A DNA stretch of 64,000 nucleotides from an uncultured Prevotella sp. (GTDB lineage Bacteria > Bacteroidota > Bacteroidia > Bacteroidales > Bacteroidaceae): assembly GCA_902798285.1 (NCBI GenBank), contig CADBVZ010000002.1, positions 108,822 to 172,821 on the forward strand. Reading direction: 5' to 3'. The first letter of the stretch is position 1. Each line of letters begins with the position of its first letter. This document shows positions 1 through 8,740 of this stretch, piece after piece. The position numbers and the translations under genes were made by a program. The notes below the pieces were generated by a model that had not been told where the DNA came from, did no database searches, and worked only from the letters and a program-made list of their open reading frames with translations.

Positions 1-606
1 GTGATTTTGTTGACTATAGCCTGTGTGGGTATGGTGAACATTTATAACTTTATGGATGGCATCAATGGTATGACAGGCGGCTACTCACTAATAGTGGTTT
101 TGGCGATGTTGTATGTCGATTTATACAAGGTGCAGTTTTGCGACCCCACCTTGTTGGTGTATGTGATGCTGGCTCTGTTGGTCTTCTGCTTGTTTAATTT
201 CCGACGGCATGCCAAGTGCTTTGCAGGTGATGTGGGATCACTGTCGATAGGTTTTATCCTGGTATATTTGGTGCTCCGTTTGGCTCTGAGAGGCCAGTCT
301 ATGGCCTGGATGGCCATGCTGTTAGTGTATGCGGTGGATGGCGGACTGACCATATTGCATCGTATATTGTTACGTGAGAACCTGATGACGCCTCACAAGA
401 AGCATGCCTACCAAATCATGGCCAACGAGTTGAAGATGCCACATCTGTTAGTGTCCGGAATCTATATGGCATTGCAGGCAGTGTGCAGTGTCGTTTTTAT
501 CGTATGGCCCAACTACTATACTTTCTTTATAGAGGTGGTGATAATGGTGACCATGTATCTGATGTTTATGAAGAAATATTATCATTTCCACGTCAAGAGT
601 CATTGA
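1..606 (+). CDS. WecA/TagO-type undecaprenyl-phosphate sugar-1-phosphate transferase, 5' partial
   Basis: This is the C-terminal two thirds of a polytopic phosphoglycosyltransferase (GT4/MraY-like family) that moves a sugar-1-phosphate from UDP-sugar onto undecaprenyl phosphate at the inner membrane. The NFMDGINGM motif near residues 16-24 and the AGDVGS motif near 75-80 are the family's Asp-rich Mg/UDP-sugar loops. The PHKKHAYQ motif near 130 corresponds to the family's cytoplasmic His-rich loop. Hydrophobic segments lie between these motifs. The visible part is 201 aa against roughly 320-380 for full proteins, so the gene starts upstream of the window and the GTG at base 1 is probably internal. 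It would start a lipid-linked unit for the glycosyltransferases that follow. Confidence 0.85.
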   Translation: MILLTIACVGMVNIYNFMDGINGMTGGYSLIVVLAMLYVDLYKVQFCDPTLLVYVMLALLVFCLFNFRRHAKCFAGDVGSLSIGFILVYLVLRLALRGQSMAWMAMLLVYAVDGGLTILHRILLRENLMTPHKKHAYQIMANELKMPHLLVSGIYMALQAVCSVVFIVWPNYYTFFIEVVIMVTMYLMFMKKYYHFHVKSH

Positions 607-616
607 CCGTATAATA

Positions 617-1702
617 ATGATAAATGTAGGTTCATGGTCAATGAATGTTGTTTTTCTGAATTATCATCAAAGATCACTGACGGGAGGGCATCAATATAAT
701 GATGCTTTTCTTGATTATTTGTCTGAGATATCAGGGACCACCATCATCAAAACACCTAGCTGTTCAGCTCTATATCCGTCGTGGCTGAAGCCCCTGTCTC
801 CATTTCTGGAGCTGAAGAGACTAAGCTTGTTTTCTAGAAACAGTGTCGTTTTTTGGGAAGATTCCGCCCATAAATACCACTACCTCCTTGCACTCATAAC
901 TAGACTGGTAAAGCATGTAAAATCCGTTGTCATCATTCACCACTTTCCTTTTTTGATAGAAAACGGCTGGAAATTGAAGCTTCAACAATTCTTTTATAGT
1001 CAATATCTGAAGCAAATAGAAACCATCATCGTTCCCAGCCCCTATACATTAGATTTGGCTCAACAGCTTTATCCTCAAAAAAACATCATTTATATTCCCC
1101 TCCCATTTAAACAGGCGTACTGCCCCTCTGATCAATATGAAGAGGGGTGTTTTGTTTATGTCGGTACAGTGGAGCCTCGTAAGGGCTTAATCTATTTGAT
1201 AGAGGCATTAGGTATCATCAAACAACAAGTTCCGAACAAGCGTTTTACCCTGCATATTGTTGGTGAGGTTGTAGATCGGCATTATGCCCACCAGCTCATA
1301 ACCCGAGCAGAGCAATTGAATATTCGCGATGATGTCGTCTTAAAGGGACGTGTGTCTGATGAAGAGCTAAATGACTACTATCAGCGAGCCGAGATCTTTA
1401 CTTTCCCCTCTTTACTGGAGGGCTATGGTATCGTGCTCATAGAAGCATTCTGTCGGGGTGTTCCTGTGGTGTGCTTTAATAATTCAGCCATGCCATATAC
1501 TGTCAAAGATGGTATCAATGGCCTGGTGGCAGAGAACAGAGATGCCCAGTCTTTGGCAGAAAAGATCATGTTACTCTCAGGTAATCAGTCTTTGCGGAAG
1601 AAGTTCCAGGAAGGCATTGCTAAGACCATGCAAGAACTGAAAACACAGGAAGATTTTGAGTCAGGTGTCAGAGATATGTTTGAATCCATAAAATGCCCGT
1701 GA
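617..1702 (+). CDS. GT4 family glycosyltransferase
   Basis: A cytoplasmic retaining glycosyltransferase of the GT-B fold. The C-terminal domain begins near residue 177 with VGTVEPRKG and carries the donor-binding ExxxxxxxE motif in EGYGIVLIEAF near residues 268-278. Length (361 aa) is normal. An internal ATG at 641, which gives the N-terminus MNVVFLNYH, fits the usual start of the first beta strand and may be the real start. It lies 10 bp after the WecA-like gene, and its end overlaps the next glycosyltransferase, so it belongs to a tightly packed polysaccharide operon. Donor and acceptor cannot be told from sequence. Confidence 0.85.
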   Translation: MINVGSWSMNVVFLNYHQRSLTGGHQYNDAFLDYLSEISGTTIIKTPSCSALYPSWLKPLSPFLELKRLSLFSRNSVVFWEDSAHKYHYLLALITRLVKHVKSVVIIHHFPFLIENGWKLKLQQFFYSQYLKQIETIIVPSPYTLDLAQQLYPQKNIIYIPLPFKQAYCPSDQYEEGCFVYVGTVEPRKGLIYLIEALGIIKQQVPNKRFTLHIVGEVVDRHYAHQLITRAEQLNIRDDVVLKGRVSDEELNDYYQRAEIFTFPSLLEGYGIVLIEAFCRGVPVVCFNNSAMPYTVKDGINGLVAENRDAQSLAEKIMLLSGNQSLRKKFQEGIAKTMQELKTQEDFESGVRDMFESIKCP

Positions 1703-2754
1703 AAGTTCTGCATGTCATATCATCATTAGAGATAGGTGGGGCGCAACGGTTGTTGTCCGACCTGTTACCTTTGCAAAAGCAGCAAGGACTGGATGTCTCG
1801 TTACTAGTACTGAGATCTGAAGCAACTGATTTTAGCAAAAAGATTGCTGCTGCCGGGGTCCCGATTCTCTCATTGAATGCCCAAAGCTATCGGAATCCTT
1901 TTCTCGCTATCAAGATTAGGCGTATCATTCGGAGTTACGATGTAATCCATGCTCATCTGGTCCATGCTTTGTATCTCTGCTCTTTTGCAGCGAGAGGACT
2001 TTCATTAAAACTCGTTTATACTGAACACTCGACGTACAACAATCGTAGGGTCCATTTTATCTTGAGACCCATAGAGAGATGGATCTATGGACGATACCAG
2101 AAATTGATCAGTATCAGTCCACAGACTCAACAGGGTCTTCAGAGATGGTTGCAAGCAGATGATGATAGGTTTTTGGTTATCAATAATGGCATAGATACTA
2201 AACTTTTTGCCTCCATACATCAAGAGATGATTCCGAAGTCTTTGATTATGGTCAGTCGGTTTGTCCCCTCGAAGGACCAGAAAACAGTAATTCGAGCTAT
2301 GCAATTGCTAGATAAGGATATTACATTGCGATTAGTCGGTGATGGAGAAACCTTGTCACACTGTAAGCAGGTCGCAAAAGCATGTAAGGTCGATGATCGT
2401 GTGTTTTTTCTTGGGGCACGAACTGATGTGGCAGAACTCATGGCAGGATCGTATATCGGCATACAATCATCCAGATGGGAAGGTTTTGGCCTGGCGGCCT
2501 TGGAGATGATGGCGGTAGGATTACCTGTCATCGCCACCGATGTTGATGGCCTGAAACAAGTGGTCGAAGGGGTAGGCGTATTGTTTCCTGTGGGCGATGT
2601 TGTTGCCCTTTCTCAGACCATTCAAGCAATCATGGGAGATAAGACGATATATGACAGGATGTCGAGGTTGTCCAAAGAAAGAGCCAAAGGCTATGATATG
2701 TCCCTTTTGGTCAGTGAGTATTCGGAAGTCTACAAGCATATATGCGTTTGTTGA
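1693..2754 (+). CDS. GT4 family glycosyltransferase
   Basis: A GT-B glycosyltransferase of 353 aa. The N-terminus has the SSLEIGGAQRLL motif, typical of GT4 proteins that act on polyprenyl-linked acceptors. HAHLVHALY lies near residue 80, and the C-terminal donor motif EGFGLAALEMMAVGLPVI near 262. The start overlaps the end of the preceding gene by 10 bp and the end overlaps the next gene by 13 bp, so translation is probably coupled. It likely adds one sugar of the repeat unit; the substrate is unknown. Confidence 0.85.
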   Translation: MPVKVLHVISSLEIGGAQRLLSDLLPLQKQQGLDVSLLVLRSEATDFSKKIAAAGVPILSLNAQSYRNPFLAIKIRRIIRSYDVIHAHLVHALYLCSFAARGLSLKLVYTEHSTYNNRRVHFILRPIERWIYGRYQKLISISPQTQQGLQRWLQADDDRFLVINNGIDTKLFASIHQEMIPKSLIMVSRFVPSKDQKTVIRAMQLLDKDITLRLVGDGETLSHCKQVAKACKVDDRVFFLGARTDVAELMAGSYIGIQSSRWEGFGLAALEMMAVGLPVIATDVDGLKQVVEGVGVLFPVGDVVALSQTIQAIMGDKTIYDRMSRLSKERAKGYDMSLLVSEYSEVYKHICVC

Positions 2755-3860
2755 TAGATTTACAGCATATTCAATTCTCCTTTAATACGGGAATCATTAA
2801 CTTCTCCTTTGATTTGGTTAAAGGATTCGTAAAATATTCCAACTGGGATATTGTTTTGTTGGTATGGGATGATCAGGAAGGTTTTATTGATAAGAATCTG
2901 GGAATTGATTTGCCGAAAATAGTAGTATCTTCGCAGCTTAAGAAGGTGTCGAGATTAAGAAGAGGACTCTGCCCTTCATCGATCAAGAAGGAAATTGATA
3001 AAAGAGGTGTTGATGTTATCCTGACGGTTTGTTTTACCATCTCATCCTATCTGTATCCTAAGAAATATCATCAGATAGGTGTTATTCATGACATTCAACT
3101 ACTAAAAATAAGACTACAAGAAAGAGACTTGCCATGTGCTTTGTATATGTTCTCTAATATGTTTGTTTATTTTAGGTTGTTGAAGAACCTGGTGACAATC
3201 TCAGACTTTGTTAGGCATGATGTTAAGAAGTTGTGTGGTAGGGATTCTGGTGTTATTTATAATAGTATCTGTAGAAATACAGAAAACGAGCAGGAAATAG
3301 AAACCATCAAGAATACGCCCTATATCTTAGATGTCAATTCTTTCTTTAAATATAAGAATACAGAAAATCTGATTCGTGCTTTTTCCAGAATCAAAGACAT
3401 AATACCTCATGTTCTTTATCTGAAGGGATATAAAGATGACGATATAAGATATGAGGAGCTTATAGGATTTATCAAATCAGAAGGGTGTGAAGGAAGAATC
3501 ATCATGGATATCACGAACAGAACTAAAGAGGAAATGAATTATTTGTATAATCATGCTGACTTGTTTGTGTCTCCTTCTTTCATGGAAGGCTTTGGTATGA
3601 CCCCCATTGAAGCAGCTTTACATCAGGTGCCTGTCATTGTGTCGAACATCGGAACGCTGGTGGAGGTGACCGACGGTCTTGTTCCTACCTTTGATCCTAA
3701 GAATGTGGAATCTATATCAGACGCCATACTGAAAGTTCTAAATAATCCTCCATTAGAAAAGGAACTCCATCATATTGCAGACCATTTTAGGAATAAATAT
3801 TCTTTGGAAAATCAAGTCCGGTCCTATATGTCTTTGATAGATACTGTTATGAATGCGTAG
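2742..3860 (+). CDS. GT4 family glycosyltransferase
   Basis: A GT4 glycosyltransferase of 372 aa with the donor-binding stretch MEGFGMTPIEAALHQVPVI near residues 279-297. Upstream of it, LYNHADLFVSPS is the usual strand before the ExxxxxxxE motif. The N-terminal half is less conserved, as expected for the acceptor domain, though its TGIINFSFDLVKGF region matches GT4 proteins that recognise linear glycan primers. It is AT-richer than its neighbours. Only 3 bp separate it from the flippase gene that follows. Confidence 0.8.
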   Translation: MRLLIDLQHIQFSFNTGIINFSFDLVKGFVKYSNWDIVLLVWDDQEGFIDKNLGIDLPKIVVSSQLKKVSRLRRGLCPSSIKKEIDKRGVDVILTVCFTISSYLYPKKYHQIGVIHDIQLLKIRLQERDLPCALYMFSNMFVYFRLLKNLVTISDFVRHDVKKLCGRDSGVIYNSICRNTENEQEIETIKNTPYILDVNSFFKYKNTENLIRAFSRIKDIIPHVLYLKGYKDDDIRYEELIGFIKSEGCEGRIIMDITNRTKEEMNYLYNHADLFVSPSFMEGFGMTPIEAALHQVPVIVSNIGTLVEVTDGLVPTFDPKNVESISDAILKVLNNPPLEKELHHIADHFRNKYSLENQVRSYMSLIDTVMNA

Positions 3861-3863
3861 GGA

Positions 3864-5405
3864 ATGGATAACGGAATAGACAAAAAGAGGATTCTTAAGA
3901 ACACTATCTTGCTATATGGCAGGATGGCGCTTTCTTTGTTGATCAATCTTTACTGTAGTCGTATAGTCCTCCAATCATTGGGAGTCACTGACTATGGCGT
4001 CTTTAACGTGGTCGGTGGTGTTGTAATCGTTTTTACATTCATATCAGGTCCATTGTCTGCCTCTACAAGCCGTTTCCTGACCTTTGAGTTAGGTGCTCAG
4101 CATAAAAAACGTCTTAATCAGGTGTTTTCTGTCAGTATGATGATTCATCTGGTTTTTGCGCTTTTGGTATGTCTGGTGACAGAGACAGTTGGGCGATGGT
4201 TCGTTATAAATGTGCTTGTCATTCCCGCAGAAAGACTTCATGCGGCCGTATGGGTGCTACATTTCTCAGTAGTCAGCATCTTCTTCTCTCTTATACAGAC
4301 ACCTCTTTCGTCAGATGTTATCTCACACGAAAGAATGGATGCTTTTGCAGCCATTTCTCTGTCAGAAGTCATCCTTCGCCTGATTGTTGTCGTATGTCTG
4401 ATCTATGTCAGTGCTGATAAGCTGATTGTTTATGCACTCATGTTGTCATTGATATCTGTGATGTCTTTTGTTGCCAATTGGCGTTTTTGCCGGTTAAAGT
4501 TCGAAGAGGCTCGGGGCAAACGCTATTATGACAAAGAGGTTGCCAAGGACCTGCTGTCGTTTATGGGATGGTCTTTGACCGGGGGTATCTCTGGCATCTG
4601 TAACGGCCAGGGCTTAAACATGCTGTTGAATGTCTTCTTTGGCCCTGCGGTGAATGCTGCAAGGGGCATAGCCATGCAGGTACAGAGCGCATTGACTAAT
4701 TTTAGCTCCAATATCCAACAAGCCCTTAATCCTCAAATTACCATCTCTTATGCCAGTCATCGATTTGAGGATATGTATATGCTGATGACATCCTGTGCCA
4801 AGTTTACCTATCTTTTCCTATTTATTCTTTCACTGCCTATTTTCTGTTATACACCTTATGTCTTAACTTTATGGTTGGGCCAATACCCTTCCTATACAGT
4901 AGAATTCGTCAGGATAATATTGGTCATTAATTTGATAGAATCTCAGTCTAATACGTTGGTGGTGGCCAATCACGCCACGGGCCGTATCAAGAAATACCAG
5001 ATATGGGTGGAGGCAGTTAATGTTCTTGCGCTTCCCATGGCTTATCTGTATTTGCGATGGATATCGTCAGAGAATCCTTCAGTGGTTTTCTTGATGTTGT
5101 TATTGGTGTCGTTGGCTGCTCAGGGTGTACGTATTGCAATTGTATTGCCCAATATCAGCATGAGCTTCTCCTTTTATTTCCATCGGGTCATCGTTCCGTT
5201 GTTGAAATTTTCAGCATTGATGACAGTCCTGGGATTGGGATGTGTATCAGTCATCGACTCGCCCAATATATATATGTTCATCATAGTAGTTTGTATTTTG
5301 ATCATGGCGGGATGTCTGCTGATGTTTTTTGTGGTACTGAGTGATAGTGAGAGAAGTATGGTAGTGCATCAATACCATCAATTCTTGAAAAAGTTCAGAA
5401 AATGA
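3864..5405 (+). CDS. Polysaccharide flippase (Wzx-like, MOP superfamily)
   Basis: A 513-aa polytopic membrane protein with about 12-14 hydrophobic segments. The N-terminal pattern (NTILLYGRMALSLLINLY, SRIVLQSLGVTDYGVFN) is typical of Bacteroidota Wzx-type exporters. It would flip an undecaprenyl-diphosphate-linked repeat unit to the periplasmic face. It is one of three flippase genes in the window but is only distantly similar to the pair at 38943 and 41676, so it probably serves a different repeat unit. It shares an ATGA stop/start overlap with the next gene. Confidence 0.85.
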   Translation: MDNGIDKKRILKNTILLYGRMALSLLINLYCSRIVLQSLGVTDYGVFNVVGGVVIVFTFISGPLSASTSRFLTFELGAQHKKRLNQVFSVSMMIHLVFALLVCLVTETVGRWFVINVLVIPAERLHAAVWVLHFSVVSIFFSLIQTPLSSDVISHERMDAFAAISLSEVILRLIVVVCLIYVSADKLIVYALMLSLISVMSFVANWRFCRLKFEEARGKRYYDKEVAKDLLSFMGWSLTGGISGICNGQGLNMLLNVFFGPAVNAARGIAMQVQSALTNFSSNIQQALNPQITISYASHRFEDMYMLMTSCAKFTYLFLFILSLPIFCYTPYVLTLWLGQYPSYTVEFVRIILVINLIESQSNTLVVANHATGRIKKYQIWVEAVNVLALPMAYLYLRWISSENPSVVFLMLLLVSLAAQGVRIAIVLPNISMSFSFYFHRVIVPLLKFSALMTVLGLGCVSVIDSPNIYMFIIVVCILIMAGCLLMFFVVLSDSERSMVVHQYHQFLKKFRK

Positions 5406-6277
5406 TGGATAGCTATGTCATAATTGGCCTGTTGGCGAGGGACTGCAAAGTTTCTTTGTCTCGGAATATACCGAGAATCGAAAGATTCTGCTCTTTTTTC
5501 GCCAATTATCATGTGGTGGCAGTTGAGAACGACAGCGTGGATGGTACACGCGAGCTTCTGCATGATTGGGCAATAAGGAATCCAAAAGTTATAGTGGATT
5601 CTTTTGAGGACCATTCTCAGCGTCTCGCTGATAGTAGTTATGCACGGATTGCTCATATGGTCTACCTTAGAAACCGCTTAATGGGTCATATAGGGTCGCT
5701 TCGTGCCCCTGATATCGTGGTGATGATGGATATAGATGTTTATGATTTTGACGTGGATGGTATGATGGATGGTATCACTCATGCGCCTTACGATTGGGGA
5801 GCATTATTTGCGAATGGAAGAAGTATGCTGCCGAATCATCATTATGTTCGCTCTCAATATGATCAGTATGCTATTATGGCATATGATGAAGAATGGTGTG
5901 ATATGACTATCAAAAAGTTCACTCCGCATCGTCAATTACGACGCGGTATGGCCTTGGATAAAGCGGTGCAACGATCTGATTATTATCCTGTTAAGTCAGC
6001 ATTTGGTGGCATAGGTATCTATCGGTATGAAGCGATAAAAGATTTAAAGTACAAAACTGTGATGATTAACGAAAGGTGTCAAAAAGCATTTTGTGAGCAC
6101 GTGCCATTTCATTTAGAGATCATCCAGCAAGGCTACAAGAACTATGTGTGTCAGTCCTTGGTTGTGAATTATGGCATCGTCAATGTGAAACCATGGGTAG
6201 CCTTTCTCATGTATAACCTTCCTCAAGTATATGAAAAACTATTTTACCTTGACCAGTGTATACGAAAAACGCAATAA
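5402..6277 (+). CDS. Glycosyltransferase resembling the CMT1 (cryptococcal mannosyltransferase-like) family
   Basis: A 291-aa protein with a GT-A-like core. VVAVENDSVDGTRELLHDW near residues 38-56 is a nucleotide-sugar-binding strand, and VVMMDIDVYDFDVDG near residues 102-116 holds the acidic DxD-like metal site. This combination resembles the CMT1/GT69 family of alpha-mannosyltransferases, though a GT2-like assignment is possible. It starts inside the stop codon of the flippase gene. Its last 39 bp overlap, tail to tail, the minus-strand gene at 6239-7030. Sugar specificity is not inferable. Confidence 0.65.
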   Translation: MMDSYVIIGLLARDCKVSLSRNIPRIERFCSFFANYHVVAVENDSVDGTRELLHDWAIRNPKVIVDSFEDHSQRLADSSYARIAHMVYLRNRLMGHIGSLRAPDIVVMMDIDVYDFDVDGMMDGITHAPYDWGALFANGRSMLPNHHYVRSQYDQYAIMAYDEEWCDMTIKKFTPHRQLRRGMALDKAVQRSDYYPVKSAFGGIGIYRYEAIKDLKYKTVMINERCQKAFCEHVPFHLEIIQQGYKNYVCQSLVVNYGIVNVKPWVAFLMYNLPQVYEKLFYLDQCIRKTQ

Positions 6278-7030
6278 TACCCAATCCAAGATTCTTTTAA
6301 TACGTCGATTAATCAGGTGAATGAGCGCTTTTTTATCAGTTGAACTAATATCCCAATTCCTCCAACTCCCCAATGACAAATGTTTGCAATAGGCTTTATT
6401 TACGAATTCGTATCCGCAGAAATAATGTGATGGATAAATGACCAAATTGTTCTTGCAATACTGAACTGCTTGACTTTTTGGAGACCAGTCGTAACCATAT
6501 TCCTGTGCTATAGCAGCTTGCACGTAGGGCAGTATCACATAGTTGTATCTTAATTTTGGGGGAAGCTGTTCGTTTGTTGATAAGACAAAATGCCTGTCCT
6601 CAAAGTAACCGAGGCAGTCTTTGATAAACTCTGCATGCGGTACAGCTCCCATGCAATGTGAAGTCAGCAGATAGGCCCACTCCCATTCAGTCTGGAGCTG
6701 GTGTAGCGTGTCTTCTTTTCCGATAAAGACCTTGTTCTGAAGTAGATTATCAAAGGATCGGTATACCATGACATCCGTATCCAGATAGATACCGCCTTCA
6801 TGATACAAGGCGTATAGTCTGATATAATCAGCCGCGTAGGCCCATTTTTTTACCGACAAGGCTTCTTTCAAAAAGATAGAATCAATATCCTGAATGGCAT
6901 TCCTATCCCACAAGCGGTATTCATAATCGGGCATGAACCGTTTCCAGGAAGCAATGCAATCCTTGACAATGGGAGGCATCTCCTCACCACTAAACCAGGT
7001 GTAATGAATGATCTTGGGTATCATAAGCAA
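6239..7030 (-). CDS. DXD-motif glycosyltransferase (GT32-like)
   Basis: A 263-aa glycosyltransferase of the Gly_transf_sug (OCH1/GT32-like) family. It begins with IPKIIHYTWFSG, the conserved first strand. Near residues 84-108 it has the segment from AADYIRLYALYHEGG to IYLDTDVMVY, which contains the DTD (DXD) metal/nucleotide-sugar site. ATG codons at 7030 and 7024 are both possible starts. The start overlaps the end of the upstream minus-strand gene by 41 bp, so the two form one operon. The 3' end overlaps the plus-strand gene at 5402-6277. Confidence 0.8.
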   Translation of the reverse strand: MLMIPKIIHYTWFSGEEMPPIVKDCIASWKRFMPDYEYRLWDRNAIQDIDSIFLKEALSVKKWAYAADYIRLYALYHEGGIYLDTDVMVYRSFDNLLQNKVFIGKEDTLHQLQTEWEWAYLLTSHCMGAVPHAEFIKDCLGYFEDRHFVLSTNEQLPPKLRYNYVILPYVQAAIAQEYGYDWSPKSQAVQYCKNNLVIYPSHYFCGYEFVNKAYCKHLSLGSWRNWDISSTDKKALIHLINRRIKRILDWVLLRFSYTLVKVK

Positions 7031-7904
7031 TTAAATCATTAACTGGTGATAACTCTTGCCTGTGGAGTGCTTCAGCCATCGTCCATCCAATCGGTGAAAG
7101 ACATATTCCCTTTTTCCAAACAACATTAACAGTCCCACCTTCCCCTCCATCATAAGAGCGGAGATACTTTTCGCAGCGCCTCATTTGGGACACGGGCATA
7201 AAGAAGGTACAACAGGTGTTGAAGATCTGACCATACAACTTTCCATCGATAACCACCAACTTGCCGGTATCGTGTCTGTGGATTCGGTCAGGGTGGAAGT
7301 GAGGATTCATGCCTATTACGTTAGAATGGTCGCGCATGATGCGGAAACAAGTGGTGAAGGCATCTTCATCTAGCAGATAGTCGTCTTCCAGAATGAAAGC
7401 TAAAGTATCATCCGAATCCTGTAGGGCTCTGTCTACCTGTGTCTGAAAAGATGGTCCGTTGCCATGATCCTTGGCTGTTACTAAATCAAAAGAAAGATCT
7501 GCTGCCGCAGCTGCTTCGCGATATTGGGCCATCCCCATTTTAGAAAGACTGTCAGCGATGATGGTGATTCGGATTTTCTCCTTGCCAAACTCATCAGCAA
7601 ATCGTTTCCCAGCTTTGAAAAGAGAGCATCCACCCACTCTAATGACATCATTTCTCGTGATGATTCCAATCTCTTCCAGATCTCTATCCGAGTTGATGTT
7701 CATGACTTGATCTGTTGTGCGAAGAATGACATGCAACTGCTTGATTCCGCTGATATGACCCAGGCCCAGGTCTCTGGTCGTGAAAGCGCTATATAGGGCA
7801 GGAAAATAGTTTTGTATTATCTTTCCAACACCATTTCGTACATAATAGCACAAATAGTGTGGATTGTGTTTGGATTTAACCAGCACTTGTTTCAGTCTCC
7901 TCAT
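6990..7904 (-). CDS. Putative glycosyltransferase (GT-A-like)
   Basis: A 304-aa protein, first gene of the two-gene minus-strand operon. The region with ITIIADSLSKMG, the span near VDRALQ and SDDTLAFILEDDYL (about residues 112-178) looks like a GT-A glycosyltransferase core, where LEDDYL is the acidic metal site. Another acidic/glycine cluster, SYDGGEGGTVN, lies near 248. The assignment to a numbered GT family is uncertain. A minus-strand promoter-like TATCTTTG at 7933-7926 sits about 20 bp upstream of the ATG. Confidence 0.6.
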   Translation of the reverse strand: MRRLKQVLVKSKHNPHYLCYYVRNGVGKIIQNYFPALYSAFTTRDLGLGHISGIKQLHVILRTTDQVMNINSDRDLEEIGIITRNDVIRVGGCSLFKAGKRFADEFGKEKIRITIIADSLSKMGMAQYREAAAAADLSFDLVTAKDHGNGPSFQTQVDRALQDSDDTLAFILEDDYLLDEDAFTTCFRIMRDHSNVIGMNPHFHPDRIHRHDTGKLVVIDGKLYGQIFNTCCTFFMPVSQMRRCEKYLRSYDGGEGGTVNVVWKKGICLSPIGWTMAEALHRQELSPVNDLIAYDTQDHSLHLV

Positions 7905-7925
7905 ATCATTTCACATTTCCAGGTG

Positions 7926-7956
7926 CAAAGATACATATTTTTATAGAAATGCCAAG
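7926..7956 (-). promoter_or_regulatory. Bacteroidota-type promoter for the minus-strand glycosyltransferase pair
   Basis: On the minus strand TATCTTTG (7933-7926) matches the -7 consensus TAnnTTTG, and CTTG (7956-7953) lies 19 bp further upstream as a weak -33. Transcription would begin about 10-15 bp before the ATG at 7904. It is divergent from the promoter at 7984-8014. Confidence 0.5.
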
Positions 7957-7983
7957 CAATTGGAGATTTTTAACGGTTTGTTG

Positions 7984-8014
7984 ATTGTTTATTCATTAAT
8001 TTTTCGTACCTTTG
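7984..8014 (+). promoter_or_regulatory. Bacteroidota-type promoter for the initiating sugar transferase
   Basis: TACCTTTG at 8007-8014 is a perfect TAnnTTTG -7 element. ATTG at 7984-7987 lies 19 bp upstream as -33. The predicted start of transcription is about 20-25 bp before ATG 8044, which supports 8044 rather than an upstream start for that gene. Confidence 0.6.
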
Positions 8015-8043
8015 CACCCCAAATCGGTTATACTGTATTTGAA

Positions 8044-8700
8044 ATGATGGTGATTAAATATATATTTGATAGAACTTTATCCTTTTTTGGACTGCTTTTC
8101 TTGTGGCCAGTGCTGCTCATCATAGCGGTGCTGATTTTGTGCAAGATGCCTGGTGGGCCAGTCATGTTCAAGCAAATCAGAGTGGGGAAGAATGGTAAAC
8201 ACTTTACGATATATAAATTTAGGAGTATGACAGTGTCGCATAGTGGTTCACCAATATCTGTAGCAGGTGAGGAAAGAATCACTCCCTTCGGTGCAATATT
8301 GCGGCGTTATAAGTTTGATGAACTGCCCGAGCTCTGGAATGTTTTTAAGGGCGACATGAGTTTTGTTGGGCCTAGGCCTGATGTGCCAGGTTATGCTGAC
8401 GAACTTAAAGGAGAGGATCGTGAACTGTTACGTCTCAGGCCAGGAATCACAGGGCCGGCCACGTTGAAATATCGGTCGGAGGACGAGATGATTGCTAAGT
8501 ATGTTGCTCAAAAACAGAAGGAGGGCGATACTCGTGATACTCAAGAGATTGCATTGGAATATAATGACCAAGTGATCTATCCAGATAAAGTGAGGATCAA
8601 TCGATACTATCTGCATCATTACTCTTTTGCCAAAGATATAGAGATGCTCATCTGTACTGTATTAAGGAGACAGATGACTTATAATCATGAGATCATATAA
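8044..8700 (+). CDS. Initiating sugar transferase (PglC/WcaJ-type polyprenyl-phosphate phosphoglycosyltransferase)
   Basis: A 218-aa monotopic phosphoglycosyltransferase that loads the first sugar-1-phosphate on undecaprenyl phosphate. Features in order: one N-terminal hydrophobic segment (about residues 12-33), the basic YKFRSM motif near 58, the catalytic DE dyad in YKFDELPELWNVFKGDMS near 89-106, and the VGPRP uridine-binding motif near 108-112. The small size, without extra N-terminal helices, is of the PglC class. The reading frame is open upstream to 7864, but the promoter at 8007-8014 places the start at ATG 8044. It stands alone between promoter and terminator and is a different class of initiator from the WecA-like gene at base 1. 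Confidence 0.88.
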   Translation: MMVIKYIFDRTLSFFGLLFLWPVLLIIAVLILCKMPGGPVMFKQIRVGKNGKHFTIYKFRSMTVSHSGSPISVAGEERITPFGAILRRYKFDELPELWNVFKGDMSFVGPRPDVPGYADELKGEDRELLRLRPGITGPATLKYRSEDEMIAKYVAQKQKEGDTRDTQEIALEYNDQVIYPDKVRINRYYLHHYSFAKDIEMLICTVLRRQMTYNHEII

Positions 8701-8701
8701 T

Positions 8702-8740
8702 AAATCGCCCCGAGCATTTAGCCCGGGGCGATTTCGTTTT
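8702..8740. terminator. Bidirectional rho-independent terminator
   Basis: An 11-bp perfect stem (8702-8712 with 8724-8734) has a short loop. It is followed by T-rich sequence on the plus strand and, because the stem begins with AAAT, by a short T-run on the minus strand. It separates the plus-strand sugar transferase from the minus-strand amidase operon. Confidence 0.8.

Noticed and set aside
7864-8043. N-terminal extension of the initiating sugar transferase
   Set aside because: A consensus promoter at 8007-8014 lies inside it, so the start is ATG 8044.
7905-8043. Invertible promoter as in Bacteroides capsule loci
   Set aside because: The divergent promoters are not flanked by recognisable long inverted repeats, and no invertase gene is in the window.
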